DNA from: Acidobacteriaceae bacterium
Lineage (GTDB): Bacteria; Acidobacteriota; Terriglobia; Terriglobales; Acidobacteriaceae
DNA: 5,246 bases
Reading direction: 5' to 3'
NCBI GenBank assembly: GCA_003152795.1
Contig: PMBA01000243.1
Location: forward strand, 7,524 to 12,769
Of this stretch, positions 1-5,246 are shown one piece after another (the stretch's first letter is position 1; every line of letters starts with the position of its first letter). Both the position numbers and the translations under genes were made by a program. The notes beneath the pieces were generated by a model. It had not been told where the DNA came from. It did no database searches and saw only the letters and a list, made by a program, of their open reading frames with translations.

Positions 1-488
1 GAGTTGCGCAAGGCATCGGCGCTGGTCGAAAGTACGCGTGCCGAAGCCGCCCAGCCCAGCAGGCCGAGGATGAGAAACGTAATCAGGACCGAGACCAGCG
101 GAGAAACGTTCAGCGGCAAGAGGGCGCGAACCGTGATCAACAGGAAAAGCCAGGGCAGGGAAAGAAACAGGTCGGTAAAACCTCGGGCGAGACGCAGCCA
201 GATTCCTCCCAGATATCCAGCGAGTCCGCCCACCAGCGCGGCCAAAAGGGTCGAGACCAGGGCGGCGGCGGGAGCGAGCAGGAGCGAGATGCGCGTGCCA
301 TAGAGAACGCGGGCGAAGCGATCGCGGCCAACTTCATCGGTGCCAAGCAGATGCCGATGGGAAGGAGGCGCGCCGGGAGCTTCGCGAAATTGCTTTGCGT
401 ATCCGGAGGGCGCCAGCCAATTCGCGGCCAGCGACACCGCGCACACGGCGAGCACCACGACCAACGCCAGCTTGCGGGCGGCGCTCAT
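1..488 (-). CDS. DppC/OppC-type ABC transporter permease, 3' end missing
   Basis: Inner-membrane permease of the dipeptide/oligopeptide/nickel ABC transporter class, expected to pair with the DppB-type protein encoded just upstream to form the transmembrane channel. The frame is open from ATG at 488 to the left edge, giving 162 codons; family members are usually 270-300 residues, so roughly the last 40% is missing, including most of the EAA loop that contacts the ATPase. Visible features: an N-terminal membrane helix at about residues 6-26; the family signature LLGTDEVGRDRFARVLYGTR at about 47-66; a second helix at about 67-92 ending in GYLGG; a segment resembling the conserved DLFLSLPWLFLL at about 106-117; a third helix around 125-145; and the start of the EAA region (WAASARVLS) at about 146-154. 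The ATG overlaps the TGA of the upstream permease gene (ATGA). A GAGG sits only one base before the ATG, too close to be ideal, so translational coupling probably drives initiation. The substrate cannot be told from the permease alone. Confidence 0.93.
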   Translation of the reverse strand, partial: MSAARKLALVVVLAVCAVSLAANWLAPSGYAKQFREAPGAPPSHRHLLGTDEVGRDRFARVLYGTRISLLLAPAAALVSTLLAALVGGLAGYLGGIWLRLARGFTDLFLSLPWLFLLITVRALLPLNVSPLVSVLITFLILGLLGWAASARVLSTSADALRN

Positions 489-1363
489 GCCTCACGAGGC
501 CTCAGCATGTAATTCATTACATCGGCCCCTGAGTTCGCCAGCAAGGTTACGAGCGTAACCAGGATCGTAAGGTTCACTAACAAAGGAAGATCTCTGGAAA
601 GGGCGGCCTGCCATGCGAGTTGACCGATGCCCGGCAGTCCGCATAGAGCTTCGACAGGAATGCTTGCGCCGAGAGCGATGCTGACGGTGATGCCGGCGAG
701 TGCGATCATCTGCGGACCGGCGACCGGAAGCACGTGCCAGGCCAGGATGCGGGCCTCGCCGAGTCCGCGAGCCCGGGCGGCGGTGATGTGCGGCAGGGCG
801 TAGGCCTTGGCGAGCAGGTTCCGCGAATAGCGGTAGATCCTGGGGAAAACGATGAAAGCGATGGCGAGATATCCGGGAGCGTTCAGGATGACCGACAGCA
901 AGGCCAACACCGCGGCTGGAATGCAGAGGAAAGCGCCACTGAGGGTGATACCGAAAATTTCAAACCCGGGGCGGCGCCAGAGGCAGGCGGTGAAGGCGAG
1001 AGCGGAGGCCAGCAACCACGCCAGCAAAAGGCCAATGCCAGCCACCCGCGCGGTAACGGGCCAGCGTTCGCGGAAAAGAGTCTGTACGGGTTGGCCGAGG
1101 GCATGAGAAGTGCCGAGGTCGCCGTGCATGGCGCCGCGCAGGTAGGCGGCGTAAAAACCGAGGACGTTGTGCTCACCGGCGCGCGACTGGCGCAAGGCTC
1201 GCACACTTTCGGCGCTCAGGCTGGGGTCGAGTTCGCGCTCGTCTGCATCGAAGCCGGGAGCCAGGCGTACCAGCGTGGCTGAAAACAGTCCGCCGAGCAG
1301 GACGAGTCCGGCAATCGCCCCCAGGTGCCGCGCGATTTTCCAGAGCAGCGTTTTCCGCGGCAT
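485..1363 (-). CDS. DppB/OppB-type ABC transporter permease
   Basis: Complete 292-residue inner-membrane permease of the peptide/nickel ABC transporter family (binding-protein-dependent transport permease fold), slightly short against the usual 305-340. Visible features: an N-terminal helix at about residues 12-32; a periplasmic stretch at about 36-100 that is acidic and serine-rich at first, then carries the family motif GDLGTS (81-86) followed by PVQTLF and R..P.T; five more hydrophobic helices at about 104-126, 134-158, 162-175, 216-236 and 260-285; an EAA-type cytoplasmic loop, AARARGLGEARILAWHVLP (195-213), which docks on the ATPase; and the C-terminal hallmark VEALCGLPGIGQLAWQAAL...RDLPLL near 237-262, ending with a D..NYMLRPR tail like the family's D..YA..DPR. 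The start at 1363 is supported by an AGGA seven bases upstream. It lies 9 bp after a cyclic-di-GMP enzyme gene and overlaps the next permease gene by ATGA, so the three are probably co-transcribed. Peptides are the default substrate guess; nickel or other small molecules are possible. Confidence 0.93.
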   Translation of the reverse strand: MPRKTLLWKIARHLGAIAGLVLLGGLFSATLVRLAPGFDADERELDPSLSAESVRALRQSRAGEHNVLGFYAAYLRGAMHGDLGTSHALGQPVQTLFRERWPVTARVAGIGLLLAWLLASALAFTACLWRRPGFEIFGITLSGAFLCIPAAVLALLSVILNAPGYLAIAFIVFPRIYRYSRNLLAKAYALPHITAARARGLGEARILAWHVLPVAGPQMIALAGITVSIALGASIPVEALCGLPGIGQLAWQAALSRDLPLLVNLTILVTLVTLLANSGADVMNYMLRPREA

Positions 1364-1370
1364 AGGAGCG

Positions 1371-1374
1371 TCCT
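1371..1374 (-). promoter_or_regulatory. Shine-Dalgarno AGGA overlapping the upstream stop codon
   Basis: On the minus strand the end of the HD-GYP/GGDEF gene and the start of the permease gene read TAGGA, seven bases, then ATG. The AGGA begins inside the TAG stop codon (1375-1373), so ribosomes finishing the upstream gene stop on the initiation signal of the permease. This supports the chosen start at 1363 and points to coupled translation of the two genes. Confidence 0.7.
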
Positions 1375-3832
1375 AGTTCACCGTCGCATTTCGGGCGCGG
1401 GAGGGTGGAAGGTTCGTGTCGGGTCCGGATTCGGAGTGGTGGAGATTCTTCATGGAGTACATACGGCGGTCGGCTTCGGCGAGCAGGCGCTCGATGTCGA
1501 AGCTATCCTCCGGACAAAATGCCGTTCCCACGCTCAAGCCAACCAGATCGCGGCCGGCAATTTTCCTGCCTGATTCGGCGGCCAGTTGATTCAGGCGGCT
1601 GGCCTTTACGCTGGAAGCGTCCGGGCTCAGCCCGGGAGCGACAATCACGAATTCATCTCCGCCCATGCGGGCAACATAATCGTAACCGCGGCAGCTTTCC
1701 TTCAGGTGGCCGGCAAAATCCTTGAGCAGGTTATCGCCTTCGAGGTGGCCATAGAGATCGTTAATTTGCTTGAAGTTGTCGAGATCGCAGACCATGACCG
1801 CGAGGGAAGTGCCGGTGCGGCGGCAGCGCGCCAGTTCGCGCGTCAGATGAACAAACAACGAGCGGGCGTTGGGCAATCCCGTTAAGTAGTCGGTGGTTGC
1901 CGAGTCCTCGGCCTGCTGATACTTGAGCGCATTTTCAACCGAGAGAGCGATCTTGGCGCTGACGGCGAGCAGGATGCGCAGGTGATCCGCCGAGAAGGCG
2001 TCGCGATCGGCACGGTACATGGCCAGCACCCCGACCACGCCATTGAGTCCTTCAAGGGGCACGGCGAGAATGGAACGCAGCGCGGTAAATTTTGCGGGAT
2101 CGATCACATATCCGGCTTCGGCCTCGGGGTTGCCATTGACGATGGGCTTGCGTTTTTCGGCGACCCAGCCGCACAGGCCTTCTCCCATGCCGATGTTCAG
2201 CGACGAGAGCAGGCGGAAGTTATCGCCGCTCACCAGTTCGGGCACCAGCCTGCCCTCCTTCAAAAGAAATACGGCCATCGAATCGTAAGGAATCATCTTG
2301 CGCAACCGCATGGAAAGCACGGAAAGCGTTTCGCCGAGGCTCAGTGAGTTACCGAGATCCTGGCTGAGTTCGAACATGGTCTGCGCTTCCTGGCGCGCCG
2401 ACGCGATCGAGGAGAGGAAATCCGCGTCGCTCGCGGGGGTAGGAATGGTCGCGGACTGCTCGTATCCCGAAGCTGGCCCGCCGCCGGCCTCGACCCGGAC
2501 GTCGGTCGATAAAGTCGTCTCTTCCGCGGTCATCGAATCCGACTGCACCATGATTTCCATTTGCCGGTAACGGCGTCTCAGAACCTCGACAACCCGGGGC
2601 TCAAAGGCGGTGCCCGACATGGAGGCGACCTTCTCCATGGCGGCATCGAGGGACATGGCATTGCGGTACTGGCGATGCGATGCCAGTGCGTCCAGGCAAT
2701 CGACGGCCCCCAGCACCCGTGCGCCCATCGGAATCTGCTCCCCTTTCAACCCGTCGGGATAGCCGGTTCCGTCCCAGCGCTCGTGGTGCGAGCGGACGAT
2801 GGCCGCGACCGGATAGGGGAAGGCAACGCGCTGCAGGATCTCGGCGCCCACCAGCGCGTGGATCTTCATCTTCTCGAATTCTTCCGGAGTCAGGCGCCCC
2901 GGCTTGTTGATGATGTGTTCCGGAATCGCGAGCTTGCCGATGTCATGCAGCAGCGCGGCCGCGCGCAGGGCTTCGACCTCATCGTCGGGAAAACCCAGTT
3001 CCTTTGCGACCTCAACCGTGAAAACGCGCACCCGTTGCAGGTGTTTGTGTGAGGTATGGTCCTTGGCTTCGATGGCCAGCGCCAGGGACTCGATGGTGCG
3101 CAAGTGCAGCGAGGCGACCTGTTCGGCGTGGCGCTTTTCGATCTCGACCTGTTTCTTTTCCTCCGCCAGCTTGGCGAGATAAAGGTGATATGAGCGATAG
3201 ACCCAGTAGATCAGCGGCAGCACCAGAAGCGAGGTCTGCCATCCCACCTGTTTGCTGAAGAACCCCACCGCAAAAACCACTGCCGCACCGACCATGTAGA
3301 AGGGGAAAGACCAGAAGTGACATTCGGTCCAGACCTTGTAAGCCGGTTTGCCTTCGGTCAGCGAGATGATCACGGCCACGGGAACGGTGTTCGCGACAAA
3401 GAAAATCAGAGCCGTGATGACCAGCAGCGGCAGCGTGCCGGCGCCGAGCACTCGCTGCAAACCGTGATAGGCGAAGTAAGACACGGTGATGGCGTTTGCC
3501 ATCATGCTGAAGACGTTAAAAACGATCTTGACGGGAACCAGTTTCTGACGCGATCCGAACACGCATTGGGCGAGGGTCGCGGTGCAACCAAGGATCAGCG
3601 TCTCGGGCAGGTTCAGTTCGAGCACGCCCAGCAAGATGAACAGGAAGTTGACCGACATGGTGCCGTCAATGCCGGGCAGCTGAATTTTAAGACTTGAAGC
3701 AAGGACTGCAACCAGCAGGTAGCAGACAAACCGTGTCAGGTCGACGGTCTGCCAGTTCCATAGAGCGTACGCCAGCGCCGACATGCCGAGCGCTGCCGTG
3801 GCTCCGATGAACAGTCTTGCCCGATTGGACAT
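1373..3832 (-). CDS. Membrane-anchored HD-GYP / GAF / GGDEF cyclic-di-GMP turnover protein
   Basis: An 819-residue bifunctional signalling protein predicted to both break down and make cyclic-di-GMP at the inner membrane. Order: a hydrophobic N-terminal region of about seven or eight helices (residues ~5-215), a MASE-like sensor I cannot assign to a named family; a charged signalling helix/coiled coil (~217-258); an HD-GYP phosphodiesterase domain (~245-425); a Ser/Thr/Gly-rich, probably disordered linker (~430-475); a GAF domain (~482-636); a GGDEF diguanylate cyclase domain (~640-797); and a short polar tail. HD-GYP residues are intact: H264, HDIGK (296-300), KPG (310-312), H325, and HHERWDGTGYP (348-358 region, H349/H350), with D378 following. 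The Glu of the DPETGxH form linked to trinuclear enzymes is Thr260, suggesting a two-metal site (from memory of the family). The GGDEF domain has D683, ND at 691-692, MGGDEF at 723-728, and an RxxD inhibitory site, RGYD (715-718), at the canonical five-residue distance. ATG at 3832 is first in frame before the membrane region, but its ribosome binding site is weak. The gene heads the run leading into the permeases. Confidence 0.95.
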   Translation of the reverse strand: MSNRARLFIGATAALGMSALAYALWNWQTVDLTRFVCYLLVAVLASSLKIQLPGIDGTMSVNFLFILLGVLELNLPETLILGCTATLAQCVFGSRQKLVPVKIVFNVFSMMANAITVSYFAYHGLQRVLGAGTLPLLVITALIFFVANTVPVAVIISLTEGKPAYKVWTECHFWSFPFYMVGAAVVFAVGFFSKQVGWQTSLLVLPLIYWVYRSYHLYLAKLAEEKKQVEIEKRHAEQVASLHLRTIESLALAIEAKDHTSHKHLQRVRVFTVEVAKELGFPDDEVEALRAAALLHDIGKLAIPEHIINKPGRLTPEEFEKMKIHALVGAEILQRVAFPYPVAAIVRSHHERWDGTGYPDGLKGEQIPMGARVLGAVDCLDALASHRQYRNAMSLDAAMEKVASMSGTAFEPRVVEVLRRRYRQMEIMVQSDSMTAEETTLSTDVRVEAGGGPASGYEQSATIPTPASDADFLSSIASARQEAQTMFELSQDLGNSLSLGETLSVLSMRLRKMIPYDSMAVFLLKEGRLVPELVSGDNFRLLSSLNIGMGEGLCGWVAEKRKPIVNGNPEAEAGYVIDPAKFTALRSILAVPLEGLNGVVGVLAMYRADRDAFSADHLRILLAVSAKIALSVENALKYQQAEDSATTDYLTGLPNARSLFVHLTRELARCRRTGTSLAVMVCDLDNFKQINDLYGHLEGDNLLKDFAGHLKESCRGYDYVARMGGDEFVIVAPGLSPDASSVKASRLNQLAAESGRKIAGRDLVGLSVGTAFCPEDSFDIERLLAEADRRMYSMKNLHHSESGPDTNLPPSRARNATVN

Positions 3833-3863
3833 AGGCCGACCCGTAACTTCTTACTTACGCAGC

Positions 3864-3875
3864 GTGCACCTGCAC
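3864..3875. repeat. Short palindrome GTGCA-N2-TGCAC upstream of the HD-GYP/GGDEF gene
   Basis: Perfect 5-bp arms flank two bases, and the near arm is 31 bases upstream of the start codon at 3832. The position and symmetry would suit an operator for a dimeric regulator of the minus-strand operon. Arms this short occur by chance, so it is only a candidate. Confidence 0.25.
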
Positions 3876-3978
3876 ATCCACGCCGGCGATTTTCATTACC
3901 TCTGTCACTGCATTGAATCGACGACAGTTATGCTTACCAGTTCCGCGACGCGCCCAGGCACACCGCCAGATTGTCCCG

Positions 3979-4003
3979 AAAGTGGCTCGGTCCGGGCCAC
4001 TTT
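3979..4003. repeat. Perfect inverted repeat AAAGTGGC-N9-GCCACTTT
   Basis: Eight-base perfect arms (3979-3986 and 3996-4003) flank TCGGTCCGG. In plus-strand RNA the stem extends by a G-U pair and two C-G/G-C pairs to 11 pairs with a three-base loop (GTC), making a strong hairpin. In minus-strand RNA the extension starts with a C-A mismatch, so the fold favours the plus orientation. It is followed by only three T residues that belong to the stem and then GC-rich sequence, so it is a poor intrinsic terminator. It sits roughly in the middle of the divergent region and could be a dimeric regulator operator or a remnant of a repeat element. Confidence 0.5.
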
Positions 4004-4124
4004 GGCTCGTCAACATCCGGTGCCAGGCGCAGCGGAAAATCTGGTTCTCCCGTTGTATCGGATAGTAGTTCAGCGTCGGAGAATCAGGAACTTACTGAGG
4101 TAACAGGAAATCTGAGGTGAAAAC

Positions 4125-4172
4125 ATGCAGCGCGAAATGAAAAATCCAAGGCCCGGCGTGACTCTCAAGTAG
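4125..4172 (+). CDS. Candidate 15-residue leader peptide (short upstream ORF)
   Basis: ATG at 4125 opens a 15-codon frame, MQREMKNPRPGVTLK, ending in TAG at 4170-4172. It is preceded by GAGGTGA (4114-4120), a near-perfect match to the anti-Shine-Dalgarno complement, four bases before the ATG; this is a better initiation signal than that of any large gene in the window. Directly at its stop codon lies a second purine-rich AGGAGGT (4171-4177), and 12 bases after the stop a stem-loop begins. The peptide has no run of a single amino acid as expected for classical attenuation, and no homolog is known to me. It could be a translated leader that affects the stem-loops and the activator gene 155 bases downstream, or a chance frame. 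Confidence 0.25.
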   Translation: MQREMKNPRPGVTLK

Positions 4173-4183
4173 GAGGTAGTTAC

Positions 4184-4207
4184 TTCGGTGTGAGGGTTCG
4201 CACCGAA
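4184..4207 (+). promoter_or_regulatory. Predicted leader stem-loop 1
   Basis: TTCGGTG (4184-4190) pairs perfectly with CACCGAA (4201-4207). The stem extends inward by a U-G and a G-C pair, giving nine pairs closed by a six-base loop (AGGGTT). There is no U-tract after it, so it is not a simple terminator. It lies in the presumed 5' leader of the plus-strand activator, immediately after the short open frame and its AGGAGG. As DNA the perfect 7-bp arms could equally be a protein-binding palindrome. Confidence 0.45.
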
Positions 4208-4210
4208 CGG

Positions 4211-4230
4211 AGCCCCGAATTGATGGGGTT
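4211..4230 (+). promoter_or_regulatory. Predicted leader stem-loop 2
   Basis: AGCCCC (4211-4216) pairs with GGGGTT (4225-4230), six pairs including one G-U, around an eight-base loop. It follows stem-loop 1 with a three-base spacer. A weaker GGCCA/TGGCC pairing (4274-4278 with 4298-4302) lies between it and the activator start. Together these suggest a folded leader RNA, but I recognise no known riboswitch class, and the GC content makes some pairing likely by chance. Confidence 0.3.
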
Positions 4231-4326
4231 ATGGCAGCATCATGGGGAAGGCTCATGTCCGTGATTGCCCTGGGGCCAGCGTATTTGGATCCGGCGGTGG
4301 CCGTCCCTTGAGCCAACGACACAGAA

Positions 4327-5246
4327 ATGCCTACCTCATCGACGACTCCGCCAGCCGAGAACGCGCAGAAATCTACAACGGGGAGCCGTGCTCGCCATGT
4401 CTCCACTCGGGTGGATGAGACCATTCTTCAGCCCGGCATTCTGGACCAGTTGCAGGACGCGGTCTTCACCACTGACCTGCATGGCGTGATTACCAGTTGT
4501 AACCAGGGAGTAAGTCGATACGGCTTTGCCGCGCAGGAACTGGTGGGCCGAAAGATGGCTGACCTCTATGGCGTCGGACAGGCGACGTTGCTTGCCACGG
4601 CGCTGGCTTCGGTTCTGCAGAAAGGACGTTTCGAGGGCGAGTTTCGCTGCCGCCCGAAGTCCGGCGAGGACGTGAGTGTTCATTTGTGTTTGACGCTATT
4701 GCGTGATTCGAGCGCCGCTCCGGCGGGCATTCTGGGAATCTCGATCGACAGCAACGACAGCAGCGACCGCAACGAGAAGAAACTTCTGGCTGCTGCTTTG
4801 GATGCAGGCGGCGGGGGCCCGCTGGCCCGGCGAGAAATCGACGGCACACAATTTCTGATTGCCAGCCCGATCATGCATAAGTTCATGGGCATGGTGGATC
4901 GTGTAGCCGGGCACACCGAGACCGTGCTGGTAACTGGCGAAACCGGCACCGGCAAGGAGTTAGTGGCGCGCACCATCCACGGATCCTCCTATCGGCACAA
5001 GAATGCGTTGATCGACATCAACTGTGCCGCCCTGCCCGAACATCTGGTGGAGAGTGAACTGTTCGGTTACGAGAAGGGAGCCTTCAGTGGCGCGGATTGC
5101 TCGAAGCCCGGATTATTTGAGCTGGCCGACAAGAGCACGATATTTCTCGATGAAATTGGCGAACTACAGCCGCAAATCCAGGTGAAATTGCTGCGGGTTC
5201 TGGACGGAGCGCCGTATTACCGGCTGGGTGGAAATCGAAAAATAAC
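4327..5246 (+). CDS. PAS-domain sigma-54-dependent transcriptional activator, 3' end missing
   Basis: N-terminal 306 codons of a bacterial enhancer-binding protein of the NtrC/NifA class: an AAA+ ATPase that remodels sigma-54 RNA polymerase to open promoters. Residues 1-37 are Ser/Thr/Pro-rich and probably disordered. A single PAS sensor domain follows (~38-140; AVFTTDLHGVITSCN near 45-59, FRCRPKSGEDVSV near 106-118). There is no phospho-receiver domain, so the signal is probably a ligand or redox cue rather than a partner kinase. After a linker, the AAA+ domain shows Walker A GETGTGKE (204-211), INCAALPE (231-238), ESELFGYEKGAFSGA (242-256) and Walker B IFLDEIGE (272-279). The sigma-54 contact loop is GAFSGA, with Ser254 in place of the usual threonine. 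The frame is open to the right edge; sensor II, the arginine fingers and the expected Fis-type helix-turn-helix are not visible. ATG at 4327 is the first start after an in-frame TGA at 4309; its ribosome binding site is weak. It is divergent from the cyclic-di-GMP gene, with a structured leader upstream. Confidence 0.93.
   Translation, partial: MPTSSTTPPAENAQKSTTGSRARHVSTRVDETILQPGILDQLQDAVFTTDLHGVITSCNQGVSRYGFAAQELVGRKMADLYGVGQATLLATALASVLQKGRFEGEFRCRPKSGEDVSVHLCLTLLRDSSAAPAGILGISIDSNDSSDRNEKKLLAAALDAGGGGPLARREIDGTQFLIASPIMHKFMGMVDRVAGHTETVLVTGETGTGKELVARTIHGSSYRHKNALIDINCAALPEHLVESELFGYEKGAFSGADCSKPGLFELADKSTIFLDEIGELQPQIQVKLLRVLDGAPYYRLGGNRKI

Larger units (their letters stand above)
3833..4326. 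other. Divergent intergenic region, 494 bases, no convincing full gene
   Basis: This stretch separates the start codons of the minus-strand cyclic-di-GMP gene and the plus-strand sigma-54 activator, so promoters for both should lie here. I see no good sigma-70 box pair on either strand and no sigma-54 site with the required GG-N10-GC. The left part (3858-4091) is open on the minus strand in several overlapping frames, including a 53-codon ATG frame (4016 to 3855, Arg/Trp/Cys-rich, no ribosome binding site) and a 49-codon frame without a start (4083 to 3934). Neither is convincing as a gene. The right part (about 4104-4326) holds a short open frame with a strong ribosome binding site and several stem-loops, and reads like a structured leader. 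No tRNA, CRISPR repeats or recognisable riboswitch consensus were found. Confidence 0.7.

Noticed and set aside
734..1282. 182-codon plus-strand open frame opposite the DppB-type permease
   Set aside because: It is antisense to a clear membrane permease; its composition (Gly/Ala/Glu/Gln-rich) is the mirror of a high-GC permease gene.
3979..4006. The 3979-4003 hairpin as an intrinsic terminator
   Set aside because: There is no U-tract beyond the three T residues of the stem, and no gene ends near it on the plus strand; both adjacent genes point away.
3855..4016. 53-codon ATG open frame on the minus strand as a real small gene
   Set aside because: It has no ribosome binding site, an Arg/Trp/Cys-rich composition typical of an out-of-frame translation, and competing open frames over the same bases.
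4008..4025. TGGCACCGGATGTTGAC on the minus strand as a sigma-54 promoter for the cyclic-di-GMP gene
   Set aside because: The -24 half looks perfect (TGGCAC), but the TTGA half is one base too far away and lacks the GC.
4042..4057. TGG-TTCTCCCG-TTGTA on the plus strand as a sigma-54 -24/-12 promoter
   Set aside because: The spacing GG-N10-GT is right, but the invariant GC of the -12 element is GT and the -24 element is TGGTT rather than TGGCA. Too weak to call.
4104..4260. Cyclic-di-GMP riboswitch before the activator
   Set aside because: The conserved GEMM core elements (for example GGACGCAAAGCC-like and GGCCUA-like segments) are absent; only generic stem-loops are present.
4092..4424. 110-codon open frame on the minus strand across the activator start
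   Set aside because: It overlaps the well-supported activator start and its leader on the opposite strand, and shows no domain or ribosome binding site support.

Overview
The window is about 60% GC and gene-dense, with a compact gene cluster on the minus strand and a divergent regulator on the plus strand. The style of the proteins (a DppB-type permease with an acidic, serine-rich periplasmic stretch; a multidomain HD-GYP/GAF/GGDEF protein; a PAS-AAA+ sigma-54 activator) suggests a soil-type Acidobacteriota (Terriglobia-like) chromosome. That placement comes from general resemblance, not a search, and is only moderately secure.

Minus strand, read from about 3832 down to 1: (i) an 819-residue membrane-anchored protein carrying an HD-GYP phosphodiesterase domain, a GAF domain and a GGDEF diguanylate cyclase domain; (ii) nine bases downstream, a 292-residue DppB/OppB-type inner-membrane permease; (iii) overlapping it by ATGA, a DppC/OppC-type permease that runs off the left edge after 162 codons. 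The spacing suggests one transcript with coupled translation, so a cyclic-di-GMP enzyme appears to share an operon with a peptide-type ABC importer or exporter. No substrate-binding protein or ATPase gene lies inside the window.

Positions 3833-4326 form a 494-base divergent intergenic region with no convincing full gene. It holds a perfect 8-bp-arm inverted repeat (3979-4003), a 15-codon open frame with a very good Shine-Dalgarno sequence (4125-4172), and two consecutive predicted stem-loops (4184-4230) that would lie in the leader of the plus-strand gene.

Plus strand, 4327 to the right edge: the first 306 codons of a sigma-54-dependent transcriptional activator with a single PAS sensor domain, no receiver domain, and an AAA+ domain with intact Walker A and B motifs. 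Its sigma-54 contact loop reads GAFSGA instead of the usual GAFTGA. The C-terminal DNA-binding part is outside the window. A reasonable but unproven reading is that this regulator senses a small ligand or redox state through PAS and controls sigma-54 promoters, possibly including neighbours. I found no convincing -24/-12 promoter here.
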